Source: Euonymus europaeus
Taxonomy: Eukaryota; Streptophyta; Magnoliopsida; Celastrales; Celastraceae
NCBI GenBank assembly: GCA_963580455.1
Contig: OY756961.1
Location: 23,293,001-23,357,000 of the forward strand
DNA: 64,000 bases
Reading direction: 5' to 3'
Every line of letters begins with the position of its first letter. Positions within the stretch are counted from its first letter, which is position 1. Under the pieces are notes generated by a model. The model was not told the DNA's origin. It was given only the letters and a program-made list of their open reading frames with translations, and made no database searches. Both the position numbers and the translations under genes were made by a program. This document shows positions 1-12,102 of the stretch, one piece after another.

Positions 1-3000
1 TCCAGCAATGGCATCAATTTCATCCACAAACACAAAAGAAGGTGCCTAAGATATTGAATGTTATATTACTAAAATCTCTTTTTCCCAAAATTTGTGTTGG
101 TAAATTCAGAAATCAGAATGGAAAATGAAAGAAAACAGAGCTTCCAAAATCATAGTTGGTGCAATATTTTTCACCGGAACACTCTGCTTATAATCAGGTG
201 CAAAAACTGAGATGTTATGCTCAAACTAAGCGTGTATAATGCTCTTACGGAAAAAGAAAGAAAAAAAACGTGTATAATGTTAGTATGAGCAATCTGTCTA
301 CACCTAAAAAACAATGAGGTCTGCTAGCCCTTAAATGTACATCAGCTTATATGTGCTGATAAGTTTACAATAACAGAAAAGGTCATGTATGTCAATAAAA
401 CAATCTACTGAGCAGGATGAAGCGGTAGCAGGTCGATTCTAGAATCACCTTTTACTTTTAGTAAACACATGATTTTGCTTTCCTTAGGTAAAAAAAAAAA
501 AGCACATGGTATTGCATATATTATACAGATTTGAACACAGTGCTTACGTTTCTTCGTGCAATGGAAAACATCTCATTGATCCTTGCAGCGCCACTTTTTT
601 CACTATCAGTAAACTCTGCACCAGAAGCAAAAACAAAGGGCAATCCACTTTCCTTAGACAGTGTCCGAGCAAAAAGTGTCTTTCCTGTACCAGGAGGTCC
701 CGATAGAAGAACACCCTGTCATGCACACAAACATCAAGCATGTCATCATTCATTCGATCTCTAGCTCCAAAAGGTGGCATAGTGAGTGAAACCACTCCAA
801 GAGCTTTGGAAAATCTATCCAGGCATTGGGTCACAATGAGGACTAGATGGGAGGATTCAGTATCTTCCACAAAAAGCCTGGAAGGGCCACCATCAGACCA
901 TGGTTGTTCCCCTTAAGTATTTGTAGGCCTGACAGTGGGCCCCTAAAGAAGGCCTACAAGCTACCACAGGTATGCCCATGGGAGCTTGGGCTTGTTACCC
1001 CCATCTACTATTCCCAAAGCCAAAAACACAGAATAAAAACATAGCTGCAAGATCCCTATGCGTCTCTAATTAAACTTAAAATATTTACCCGAACAAACTT
1101 CACTTCTCTTTCATAGTACTGCATGGGATTTCGCATATAAATCATTATCTCATCAAGAAGGTCCCAGACATCACCGCCAAGTACCACCTCCTTATACATT
1201 GATTTTGTCTCACCTACATCTCCAACGGGCTGGATGAAAGCAATGCGTGAATGAGAATTTGGGGGAAAAAATGACAATAATAGATTGGTGACAAAAGGAA
1301 AAATAAAAACTGCAAGGGCCATAAAGCCATACCAAAATAAAATTTTCAGCATAAGCCATATCGAAAAGTTGATTATATTTCTTGTAAAGGAAGCGCTTAG
1401 AAGTGATATGTAGAAGCATTGCAGACTCCCTAATAAGCCACAAAATCAATAGCCCAGGAACCAACACCATCACAACTTTCAAGAAATAATGAATCTGCCG
1501 TTTCTGAAGAAGATCAACTTCAACTCCAGAACTTGATATCATCTCAAACAAATATGGATCAAGGGGTATATCAACCTACCAAATGAGAATAACAAGTAAT
1601 GCTACTGAGCCGAGGAGGCATAAGTATCCCTTGAACAACGACAATGAAATCCTAGACTTACAACATATTCCAATGGAAAACCTTCTTTCATGGTTACATA
1701 GAGTCTTTTCAGGTCCTCTGTAAAGACAACAGCAGCAACCTGTTAGAGAAGAACCCTATTATTAGAACCTACCAAAATTCAAGCATGTTGACCACAAGTC
1801 AAACTAAAGTTCATGAAAATTATATTTAATGAAAAGCATTCCAACTAACTCAATCTTGGAATGAACTTTTTCAAAGAAAAATACAGGGGGAGCAAAAGAA
1901 ACTATCAACATTCAATATGGTTTCAGTCCATTGCATTTTCAACCTTTGTCTAGAGTGAACAAGGGCAACTAATAAGTTTGGAAACACAAACCACAGAAGA
2001 AAAAAAATATGGGGATTTAAATACATCTGCAAGTTATGCATACATTTGCCTCACCGCCGAAGAAATTCAAAATTTCAAAACTTTATAAATTCTTGCATTC
2101 ACTAGATCATGTCAACTCAAAAACCAAAAAAAAAAAACAATCAATGTCAAAGAACACAATGCAAACATATCAAAACAAAAAGTAAAATATCAGAACGGAA
2201 AACAACAAATACCTCAGAGGAATCGAGTTTTTCAAGAAAATAAGTGTAAGAAAGCCTAGGGCGATAGCGCCACCATCTCTTAGATATCCATAAAGCCCGG
2301 GTTCCTTGTGTGTCTGTTACCTTTTCCACCACATCTTTCCGGAGACTGTTTTCAACTTCTTTCATGTCAAACTCAACTACATACTTGGCCTTTGAGGAAT
2401 CTAATTGCTCAGCCAGCTTCTCTTTTCTAAGGATTTCCTTCCATGTTTGAAGCCTCTCACGCCATGTTCCTTTACTTTCTTGGGCTTGACCTGCTCTTCA
2501 AATAAACCAAACAAGGAGTTCTAGAGGAAATATAGAACAGAAAACTTGGCTTTAAAATGATAGTTAATAGAAATGCAATAGCTTAGAGCAATATTTTATT
2601 ATCTTTAATGGTGATATTTATGGATTATATATATTGAAAAAATACCTTTAACATTGTCATATTTCGAATAAATACTTGAAGTGTATACCTTCACACTTAC
2701 AAGAGGGTTTTGGATGCGAGTAACAAGAAGAAAATTCAAAGATCAAAGGATTTTGGTTTATTTAAGAAGTTATACAAGCATTCCAGGTAAGTGTTAGGTC
2801 CCATTTTATGTTTCTTTAAAGTAGGAAAATTATTAAGCATGAGTCCTTTTTTCAATGCAAAATAAATTTTACTGAGGAGCGATAAGAAATGCAACCCAAA
2901 AAAGCAAAGGACAAACCGACAAAGTGCAACTGATAAGAGATAGAGAAAAATAAAGAATATAAGTTATTCCATATCTCAGAATTTCTAAAAGGTTGCTGAA

Positions 3001-6000
3001 ATCCCTTGACAGCCAAAACCTTGTCATAGATAGCCGGTTAATCAAGTCATCTTTTTGAGTTTTCTTCAATTCTCAGAAGTAGGGGTATCGTCAGAATTTA
3101 AGGTTCAGTGGAATTATAAGTGTGTTTGGAGATTGTTTTCTTTTTTCGCTTTTAAAAATAATTTTGAATATAGTTTTTAGAAACAGTTTTTAGAAATAAA
3201 AACTAGTTAAAAATTCATTTGGTTGGTGTTATTTCAGTACGTTTTCGGAAACTGAAAACATGAATTAAAATTGAAATTTATTTGAAATTCAGTCAAATTA
3301 AAATGAAATTAATCAAAATTAAACTCAAATTCAAATTGTTGAGTCAACACCGGGTACCCATTTCGGGTCAACACCGGGTCGCGGCCTTCCGGTGACTCAT
3401 TTGACCGGGAATCACTGGGTTAGAAGCTTCTCATGCCGGCGAGTCCAATGGAGGTGATGGATGTCACCGGCGTTGACCATGGTGGCCAATCGAGGCGTTT
3501 TTCATCACGGTGGCTGAAAGTTTTAAACCCAGATTTCGAGAGCTACGGTTGACTAAATGAGGCGAGGTTGGTCAGGTTTTGTCGCTTGTCGCCTTGCAAA
3601 ACTTTTGACACTAACCACGTCGCGAATGGTCGCCGAACGGCAAAGATCCGTCACTGACGACTGAAGTTGTCGGGTGGAGAGAGAGAGGAGAGAGGAAATG
3701 TGGTTGAAGAAGATTTACTTAATTACAAAATTGCCACTGGTCAAATTAAAAAAAAAATCTTTGAAAATTAAATGAAAACAGCAAATTCTGATTTTTTAGT
3801 TTTCCAAAACAAAATTTTGAAAACAATTTTGCAAATTTAATAGATAAAACTATAACCAAATGAATTTTCAAAACATATTTTAAATTCAAAAAACAAAAAC
3901 TGTTTTGGAAATCATAAACAAACATACTTTCTAAGTTAGGTATATTCTTTCAAGCTTCCTTGTAAGTACCCGTTCATTAATAATGCATTTTGAGAGGTTA
4001 TACTTATTTAACCCGAGACCATTAATTTATCAGCACTCCTTCAGTTTGGCCTAATAGAAACACAGAAAAAATATATTTAAGTTTCACTTGTTTCAACTTG
4101 AATAAATTTAATCTCGCTCATTCGTGCATGTTCTTCATCCTTTAAATTACAAATATTTTATTGATCTCCAGATATTTGCAGCATACCTAGCTCTCATTCT
4201 TCTCCAATTGAGGAAATCAATTCATACAAGAAACTGTATCAGAATAAAGAATGTAAAATTTGTGTATGAGCTCATAAATGAAAGCAATTGCACCCTTAGA
4301 CTGAAGCATGCACCATGTTAACACATATCCAGACAGTTACACAATCACTAACCTGAAATACCCAGATCTTCACTAAGTGATTTCTTCTCTTCTGGTTTTA
4401 ATCTTTCATCATTCTCAATAATATGTTTCACATTGTTCTGAGAAGGCACCGGATCATCATCCCATGCATCTTCTCCAATATAAGTATCATCATGAATCAG
4501 CGTTCCATCAGGTCCTTCAATAAATTTTTTCAGTTTTAAGCCCTTTTGTGTTGTCTTCCTCCATACACTTTTCTTAAACCTGCCATTGTAGGAAAAACCA
4601 GAGGCTTATAGAAAATTGTAGTCAATGGATTCAGTAATATGAGTTGTCAGGGAGCTGGATAGCAATCTCAAATTCTCAACAAGTGTAGAAGTTATTTTGT
4701 TCCCAGATATTGTTCCACCTCAAAAACAATTTGCAACCACATTTACAGATTGCAACAAGAAAGAAACAAAAATTGTGAGAAGCTGCAATATAACTGTTAA
4801 GGCTTTTACTTCACAGACTTCAAAATGTCAACCACTGCTTTGAACTGCATGGGGGGAGAGAGATAGAATAAAACAGTTCTTCTATACTCGTCTTCCTAAT
4901 TTAATTGATCGAGAACTGCAGTTATTCTATTTTACTATGCATGCTTGGCAGCAGACCTACATCCAAGACAGTAATTTTTATCCATTGACTGACTAATCCA
5001 GTCATATGTGGCAGGTTAGTAAAAAACTTAATCCAAAGTGGCTAGCTTTTAAGGTTCACGATACTTTTGATGGCAGATGGATACTGAGCAGTTGATGAAT
5101 TAAGGGCAGTTTCAGATTTGACAGTGTGCAAATCCAGCCAGCACTACATACTCAGGGATTCTCGGGTGCATTCTAGAATCTACGTCCCTTTTTTTAGATT
5201 TTTTTCAAAAGCAAAATGTTTACAAGTAAACATGTGGTTCAGTGGTAGAGCCGCAGGGTGTAACCTAGAGGTCAGATTCAATTCCTAAAAATAGTCTCTC
5301 CAAATATTAAGTGGATAAGGTATGCATACATCATGCATGTCCCCAACTCCATCCACTGCAAGAGCCTTGTGCACAGTTGTTTATCTTTTTACCAAAAGCA
5401 AAATACCTGAACGTAGATACAAAAAAAAAATTGCATTGATAGCCGCACTACACATCATGTAACACAAAGCTACCGGAGAGCCGATTAAACCCATCATGGA
5501 TTTTGTAAAATTAACACTGAAGGAAGAAATAATGGTAGCTAATCCATCACCGATAGTTTTGAAGATAAAAACTGCTTGATTAGTTTAAATTTAATCATGG
5601 TGAGAAATGCACTTACTTTCTAATATTACTAGGAGAAGGTTCCGGAATCAAAGCCTCCATATACGCCTCTGCTAACTCTTTCCTCTGTCGATTTATATAA
5701 GGGGCTCGAATTGCCATATATACTCTTTGAGAAGAAAGCACCATTAGAACAAGATATAGTACCAGGGCTCCTATTCGTTTAGGCTCCCAATGCTTGACGT
5801 CCTGATAAACCAATTGATACTTATCAAGTTATGCTCACAAATTTAAATTGATAGTTCCACAACAGCTATCAAGTAAGTGCAAAGCCATAAAGCATATATA
5901 ACAAACTCAACAACGACCAAAGATATGACAAAATAAAGAAAGAAGAAAAAAAATACACTAGTCACTTGTTTTTAACTCCATATGCCGGTACTTTCTAAGG

Positions 6001-6475
6001 AACGAAACAGATAATTTAACAAAACTACAGAAATGTCAGAAATGCAATCGGAAAATGTTACCTTCCATAGCTCCCAACTATTCCAACCCACAAACTGGGG
6101 CACCAACTCGGTTCTGAACCGAAACAATAGAGCCTCACCCTTCTTGACCCCTTCCTTAACTCCATTCAATAACTCACCGACCTTGGCATTGGACTTATTT
6201 AAGTCAAACCCAGCTTCCTGCTTCATAGACTCACGCAGTCTGGAGTAGAACCGATCCGAAGCACGTCGGACAGAGCCAGCCAAGCTCAGCCAAGAGAACC
6301 CATCAGACCCATTTGGATTTATAGATGAATAAACTCTAAATAGGGTCCTTTGGCTACAATATCTGGGTCTTCGCTTTGTGGGTATTTGGTTGAGGATTAA
6401 AAGTGAAGGAATTTTTGTGGGTGGAATTGCAGAGAAGAGGAGTGAATTTGATTTGTATGGGACTGTTAGCTCCAT
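1..6475 (-). CDS. FTSH12: ATP-dependent zinc metalloprotease FTSH12, chloroplastic (5' part, cut by window start)
   Basis: FtsH-family AAA+ protein of the inner plastid envelope. From family knowledge, FTSH12 works with inactive FtsHi proteins in the Ycf2-FtsHi complex, an ATP-driven import motor needed for embryo development. Exons read on the minus strand: 6062-6475, 5617-5801, 4353-4579, 2213-2490, 1662-1739, 1333-1575, 1089-1229, 548-715 and 1-45. All introns are GT-AG and the phases join in one frame for 593 residues. Residues 1 to about 50 look like a transit peptide. Membrane segments lie near 144-165 and 425-445. The Walker A motif GPPGTGKT is at 528-535 and Walker B VFVDEIDA at 583-590. 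The match to Arabidopsis FTSH12, recalled from memory, is near-continuous, for example EALIPEPSPSNI and DLLQKRQIHYF. The rest of the AAA domain and the protease domain lie beyond position 1, so the HEXXH site cannot be checked. Confidence 0.96.
3119..3936. mobile_element. Non-autonomous element with long degenerate inverted ends (MULE-like) in FTSH12 intron 3
   Basis: The two flanks, roughly 3119-3290 and 3755-3936, are diverged inverted copies. Both arms hold AAAATTCATTTGGTT (3212-3226 and its complement near 3857-3871) and a GTTTGG-type outer end. Between them lies an unusually GC-rich core (about 3340-3690) with the direct repeat TCAACACCGGGT. Long inverted ends around a foreign GC-rich core suggest a Mutator-like element with captured DNA. 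I could not define a clean 9-bp target duplication, so boundaries are approximate. No coding capacity. Confidence 0.5.
5228..5395 (+). mobile_element. Degenerate Au-type SINE in FTSH12 intron 2
   Basis: A tRNA-like head has an A-box-like TGGTTCAGTGGTAGAGC and a B-box-like GGTCAGATTCAATTCC about 30 bases later. The body continues as TAGTCTCTCC, GGATAAGGTATGCATACAT and CAAGAGCCTTGTGCAC, which follows the plant Au SINE pattern as I recall it. It is inserted in the sense of the + strand, antisense to FTSH12. No clear target duplication seen. Confidence 0.6.
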
Positions 6476-7140
6476 GTATGGTTCTCCACTTCTGAAACAC
6501 TGAGAAGTGGAGAGTTGACGGTTTATCTATCCCCCGAGAACTCCACCTTCGGGGTTTTTGAGGTTTATCTGAAACCGGAACACACCAAAAACACAGTGAC
6601 GGCTCTGACTTAGCGGGTGGGTCGTTTTTTTAAACAAATTAACCCATTTGAGTCCATCGCCCGTTTTGCTAAAAAGGGAAAAAAAATCATATAACCTGAT
6701 AACCAGTTAACCACATCACACAAAATAGTAAAAAAAAACAATTAAAAAAATAGTTTAATTAAAATTCAATCACCTTGCGAATTCCTAAATCCTAATAGCC
6801 CTTATTCAAAAAAAAACTTATAAATATAATAATAAAATTATCATCATTCGAGCCTTATTCTAAAAATTTGGATTGATTACATGAATTTATGAGAAATTCT
6901 CAAGTTTATTCGCTTCTCTTGTTCATTCTATTGTTCATTCTATGAAAAATTGTGAATCCGTATATTTTTCTTATTACTTTAAGTTATGTCTTTTTAGATT
7001 GTACTCTTCATTTTCTACTCCATCATATACAAATTCTCTCGATTCCTCTCACTGTCACAGTGCTATCTTTAGGTTGTAAATGCACATATGATGATCTTAA
7101 ATTATTTTCTTGTAATTTATCTTCAAGTATTGATACACCT
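6476..7140. other. FTSH12 upstream region, AT-rich intergenic DNA
   Basis: Holds the FTSH12 5'UTR and promoter on the minus strand, with exact transcription start not visible. Beyond about 6660 the DNA is AT-rich with A-runs and no supportable gene. The short reading frame at 6952-7164 has no recognisable product. Confidence 0.5.
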
Positions 7141-7189
7141 ACTCTAGATAATAAAAATAAGTAATGCCAAGTCAACATAACATGTGACA

Positions 7190-7560
7190 CATTGAAGGAA
7201 GACTACATACAAGAGCTTCTTAGGGAGGCAGACCAAAGAATCAAGTTAGGAAAAAGATAAATCTCAACCCTCGAGATAAATCTCATCGCTCAATATGACA
7301 AATGTATAATCTATCTCAACAGAGGAGGTTTGATCTCAGAACAATTAGAATGAACGATAATCTCAGTGGTCAGGAGAACTTATCTTATCACTACTTGACC
7401 CTTATATAAGAAAGACTCTAGACAGCTCAATTTCTTTTGAGATAGACACTGACTTAAGGATGGGAGTACAAACATGTTAAAAGGGACTACCACTCTTTTG
7501 TTCTAGCAGGATTCAAGAGATTCGTTGCTGACATATGAGTCATGCATGGTTTTATATCCT
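7190..7560 (+). mobile_element. Possible fragment of an LTR-retrotransposon LTR
   Basis: The stretch contains repeated AGATAAATCTCA units, a TATATAAG promoter-like box (about 7405) and then CACTGACTTAAGGATGGGAGT followed by GGGACTACCACTC. I recall this kind of string from the transcribed part of plant Ty3/gypsy LTRs. No partner LTR, primer site or coding domain is seen next to it, so this is a resemblance only. 7560-8056 holds AT-rich sequence without a gene. Confidence 0.3.
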
Positions 7561-8959
7561 CGACTACTTTAGATCTAGTAATCTTATTTCTTATCATGTT
7601 TCTCTCATATGGTCACACATCCAATGATGCATTCGTATATATGTTATATGCATTTTATAGATTGTATTGTCATCCTAAAGCATTTTTTTCGTCAACCTTA
7701 AAGGTATCCTTCGGCTACATCTTCATTAATGTCTCTATTGTCATGAAAAATCGAGCCAATATATTTAATAAGCTTACTTTTGTTACTTCTCTATATTATA
7801 TCATGAGTAGACCTCTTTTACCTATTTTTTCAAAATAACCTCAATTGCACCCCAACTTTAACAAAAACATAGCATCAACCGCTAATGTCCTTTTCAACTC
7901 TGAATTGCTATAGTTGCAAGTATTGATGCCTCAAAGCCTTGCAAGTATTCACATGACCTTAGTCATTATGACCAATATAACATGCCCTTTCAATCCACCC
8001 ATTTCTTTGTCCATATCCCATATAAGATTAAACTTCTTGGACTTCCCTAATATATCTGTTATACCCCATTTTTGTCCGGATTTCCTCCATGTAATAAAAA
8101 ATAAAAAATAGAAAAAAATAACATAGAAAAATATATAAAATACAAAAAATACAAAAAATACATAAAACAAAAACAAAAATCAAAGGCGTAACCCTTCTCC
8201 CACTTGGTCCAAATGTTCACAAGAGAAAATAAAGTTTATAAGTCCAACTATCCAAATGCTAACTCATGTCTTGGCCCAAACCTAGCAATCTATATTTTCA
8301 GAGCCCATCACCAAGAAGCTTCCAAGCAAGGATGGGAAGAGACAAAAGAGGTTAGTGGAGACAAGTTTTGGTGGTGCACTCGGGTTTGACAGGTTGGATT
8401 GAAGAGGGAGCATGGGTTGGGGTGAATAAAAAAAATTGAAGGGCCAGACGTGAGGAGAGAGAGGAGGGGGCTGGGATACTACAAGAGGACCGGAGATCCA
8501 GGGATGAGGGGGAGGAAAAGAAAGAGATCTTCTCCTCTCTAAAAAAATCTCACCGGGATCAGACAAATTCGACAGCCCCCCTCAAATCCCAATCGGACCA
8601 CCTTGACAGTACCACCTTCTCATATTGCCAACAGTCCCACCATCCTCTCTCAAACTGGACCGATCACCATCTTCAAGCATCATCACCGAGCCTCCTCTTT
8701 CTCCATCATTCTTCATCTCACTAACCAGTACCTTATCCTCAAAAACCATTCCAAACTGAAGCGCATATCGTCACCGGAAATCACCACAACACCTCACTGT
8801 CTCTCTTGGAGCAGACCTCACTCACATCATCCAGTCGCCACCTTCACTGAGTATCACCATCTCTATTGATCACCATCACCGGACCATCATCATCATCATC
8901 GACCCTCACTGTTAGTAGAGGTATTATCACTGTCATCACATATATAACTGTTACGAAAT

Positions 8960-9001
8960 ATATGTATATATATGTGTGTGTATGTGTGTTTGTGTATGGT
9001 C

Positions 9002-9034
<33 letters not shown>

Positions 9035-9368
9035 GCATGTGCAATATGGTATCTACGTGTGGTCTATATATATATATATGTATGTATCTGTGAGTGAGTT
9101 TGGCTATTAGATATATGTATATATATGGGTGAGGCTGTGTATATATATATATATATGTGTGTGCCGTTTATATATGCATATATATATATGAGTGCCGTGA
9201 ATATATGTATCTATATATGTGTGTGTGCCGTTTATATATGCATATATATATATGAGTGCCGTGAATATATGTATATATATATATATATGTGTGTGTGAGT
9301 GCGTGTATCATATATGTATATAGGTGATGTTGTATATATATGTGTGTGTGTGGGTGGGTGTTGGTGCC

Positions 9369-9417
<49 letters not shown>

Positions 9418-9545
9418 AGTGTGTATGTATCAGATATATGTATATTGGTGTTGTGTATGTGTGTGTGTATATATATATATGTGGTGTGTGTGAATATGTA
9501 TATATGTGATGCTGTATATATGTATATGCATGGATATGATATATG
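8960..9545. repeat. TA/TG microsatellite block
   Basis: Long (TA)n and (TG)n runs alternate. A compound unit with GTGCCGTTTATATATGCATA and GAGTGCCGTGAATATATG occurs twice in tandem at about 9160-9285, so larger units were duplicated as well as dinucleotides. Several long reading frames cross the block on both strands only because TA/TG repeats lack in-frame stops; none is a gene. Confidence 0.9.
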
Positions 9546-10520
9546 TATATGCGCTGTATGCATTGCTTTGTTTGGTTTTTGCTGAACATCTTGGAGAAGT
9601 TCGGTTATGAAGAAGAAGAAGCTATTGTGCATTTGGGTTGAGTACATGAGTTGTTTGGGCTAGATATTGGGCCAAGTTAATAAACGGGCTTTGGTGTAGT
9701 TGGTTGATGATAGGGCCAGACTTTAGTAAAGGGATTGATTTTGTTTAAATTGTTTACGGGCCAGATTACTTATTGGGTTGGTTTGGGATATTTGAATATG
9801 GGTCAGTTTAGTTTGGTTTTGGGTTTACATGCATGTGGGTTTATATGTATAGATCATTGGGCCATAATTTATTTCTTGGGTATATTTGGATCATGTTTGT
9901 ATATTGGGCTTCGGGTTTATAAATCATGTATGAGATTGTTGGGGTAGAAATTAGTGAGCCCAAGGCCATATAAATTGTAACCCATGTAAATAAATGGATG
10001 TAAAGAGTAAAATGCATGCATGTATATTTAGGATGTTAGAAGCATATGAATTTATTGAAATATGACTGCTTAGTATGCATTTTTAGGCTTTGTGCAAATT
10101 GAGAATATTTAGATTGCATATTTAGTATCTTATTTCATTGACATGCCATGAAAAATACGCAACGCGATAATAATTAAATCTAAGCCGTCTCACTTTAAAT
10201 AATGACACCAAGACTAATATGAGAAATTCGTATTCTTTTTTTAAATACCAAAAGAACCTTCAAGATATTGGGGTTTTTGTCGGCATTTATTCAGAATACT
10301 TGATTTTCGTGGAACCAAAAAGCAAACTTATTTTTAGGGATTAGGAGAATTTATTTAAGGACTCAAGAGGGGGTTTAAAGATATTTGACTCATCTAATGA
10401 GCCTTAAATGTATTCTCTCTCTTCTCATAAAGAATGTGTTTGTAAGTATGGCTTAAATTGACCGAGTCGGTGTCTGTGGTTTGATTTGATGCATCAATCG
10501 AATTCTCAAAAATTCACAAC

Positions 10521-11133
10521 CTTTCAAATCATCAAAATCACTTCAAGTGGATTTTTCATCAATCTCCAAAGTGTTTTTCAGCCAAGCCGGGAATGGCTGT
10601 AGTGATCCCGTGCACCTTTCAAATCATCAAAATCACTTCAAGTGGATTTTTCATCAATCTCCCAAAGTATTTTTCAGCCAAGCCGGGAATGGCTGTAGTG
10701 ATCCCGTGCACCTTTCAAATCATCAAAATCACTTCAAGTGGATTTTTCATCAATCTCCCAAAGTATTTTTCAGCCAAGCCGGGAATGGCTGTAGTGATCC
10801 CGTGCACCTTTTAAATTATCAAAATCACTTCAAGTGGATTTTTCATCAATCTCCCAAAGTATTTTTCAGCCAAGCCGGGAATGGCTGTAGTGATCCCGTG
10901 CACCTTTTAAATTATCAAAACCACTTCAAGTGGATTTTTCATCAATCTTCAAAATGTTTTTCAGCCAAGCCGGGAATGGCTGTAGTGATCCCGTGCACCT
11001 TTTAAATTATCAAAACCACTTCAAGTGGATTTTTCATCAATCTTCAAAATGTTTTTCAGCCAAGCCGGGAATGGCTGTAGTGATCCCGTGCACCTTTTCA
11101 AATCATCAAAACCACTTCAAGTGGATTTTTCAT
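10521..11133 (+). repeat. 95/96-bp minisatellite, about 6.4 copies
   Basis: Units begin with CTTTCAAATCATC or CTTTTAAATTATC at 10521, 10616, 10712, 10808, 10904, 10999 and 11094 (periods 95, 96, 96, 96, 95, 95). The last copy is partial. Each unit holds CACTTCAAGTGGATTTTTCA and a small inverted repeat, CAGCCA ... TGGCTG. Internal copies differ by only a few bases. It lies inside the probable Ogre/Tat-type LTR, where tandem arrays are common. The 152-residue reading frame across it reflects the 32-codon period, not a protein gene. Confidence 0.95.
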
Positions 11134-11399
11134 CCAAGCATCAATTGCCACAATATTAATGGGGTCAAACCCACTCAATTGAAACATGGACTTTCTAGCA
11201 TATATAGAAATTCATTAAAGCAATTGGGACATACAAACTTCTTTCAAAACAAAATTCGAGCCAAGTAAGAGAACATTTTCAAGGCAACCGTTCTTCGGGT
11301 GTTGTGGGGTGCCTAACACCTTCCCCATGCTCAATAGACCCCCTTACCCATTTCTTTTTCGTAGACCATATTAGGTGTCCAATTGCACCTTAAAAATCA

Positions 11400-11579
11400 A
11401 TTGGTGGCGACTTCATTTTTTCAAGCCGGTTGCTTCAATAACAATAATTGCATTATACAATTTAGGCAAATGCATGTAATCTATTTCTGTTTTTGTCCAA
11501 GTGAATACCCGGGGTCCGGTCATTACTAAATTTCTTAAGAATATGAGCGACCAAAGAGTTTGATACATTGACACCATAC
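11400..11579 (+). other. Primer-binding-site-like sequence and short internal region next to the long LTR
   Basis: TTGGTGGCGACTT at 11401-11413 matches the position and sequence expected for a primer-binding site just inside an Ogre/Tat LTR. The following 170 bases are non-coding and then break off into an unrelated LINE-like tail. Confidence 0.45.
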
Positions 11580-12097
11580 CCATCTTCTTCTTCTTCTTCT
11601 TTTATAAAAGATGGTGATACCTGCGAATTTTATTAAAAGCCTCACTTGTACGAGAGGAATATCATGGTTACAATAGACTAGAAAACATAAAATTTAAACA
11701 ACCCATAAACAAGACTAAAAATAAAGACCAAACTAAAAAAAAAAAAGCAAAGAAACTAAGGAAGGGATTAAGCCTTCACTTAGAAACCAGAAAACACCCA
11801 AAGGAACTCTTGCAGAGAATTGAGAACCAAACCAACTAACGAGTGACTGGAACCACACCACCTCTAAATGAAAAGTAGAAAATAGAACAAGAAAACTCGC
11901 AAAAATCCAAACTAGCAACAGAAAATCCAAACAGAATCCCTAAGGGACATTAGAGCTTGACAGCCCAAACAGCAAAAACAAGTAAGCGAGGACGCTGTAC
12001 TTGGACCAAAAGGAGATCAGCCAAACAAAATCCGAAAGCCAACAAAGAACAACTTAAAAGAAGCCAAGCCAAAATCTAATAGCAGCACCTCAAAAAG
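11580..12097 (-). mobile_element. Probable LINE 3' tail, antisense
   Basis: Read on the minus strand, the segment ends with a TTTTAATAAAATTCGCAGGT motif followed by TTTTATAAAAGAAGAAGAAG, a terminal simple repeat of the kind found at plant LINE 3' ends. Upstream is T-rich, stop-poor DNA with no intact domain. The copia element inserted at its right-hand edge. Confidence 0.4.
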
Positions 12098-12102
12098 AGC
12101 CT

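Larger units (their letters stand above)
8057..11399 (+). mobile_element. Probable solo or truncated Ogre/Tat-type (Ty3/gypsy) LTR
   Basis: The left end TGTTATACCCCATTTTTGTC is typical of Ogre/Tat LTRs. The right part has GGGTGCCTAACACCTTCCCC (about 11310-11329) and ends ...AAATCA at 11399. It is followed at once by TTGGTGGCGACTT, which resembles the tRNA-Arg primer-binding site used by that lineage. The 3.3-kb length also fits these very long LTRs. No gag-pol follows, because another element begins near 11580. It is therefore a truncated copy, or a solo LTR with some internal sequence. Within it lie the microsatellite block and the 95/96-bp minisatellite. Lineage calls are from remembered consensus. 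Confidence 0.55.

Noticed and set aside
7542..8111. Open frames of 65-98 codons in AT-rich DNA
   Set aside because: Composition-driven and hydrophobic by AT-rich codons only; no conserved motif or transcript signals.
8282..8566. 94-codon Pro/Ser-rich minus-strand frame
   Set aside because: It lies within the probable long LTR, has low-complexity composition and no homologue known to me.
9168..9647. Long reading frames on both strands (up to 159 codons) across the TA/TG region
   Set aside because: They consist of Tyr/Ile/His/Thr dipeptide-like repeats created by the microsatellite. No domain, no start context and open on several frames at once.
10547..11005. 152-codon repetitive open frame that looks like a repeat protein
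   Set aside because: It follows the 96-bp minisatellite, where a period divisible by three keeps a frame open, and the 95-bp units shift the frame. No promoter or homologue is seen.
10521..11133. Regular repeats resembling a CRISPR array
   Set aside because: Units of 95/96 bp abut without unique spacers and the DNA is eukaryotic.
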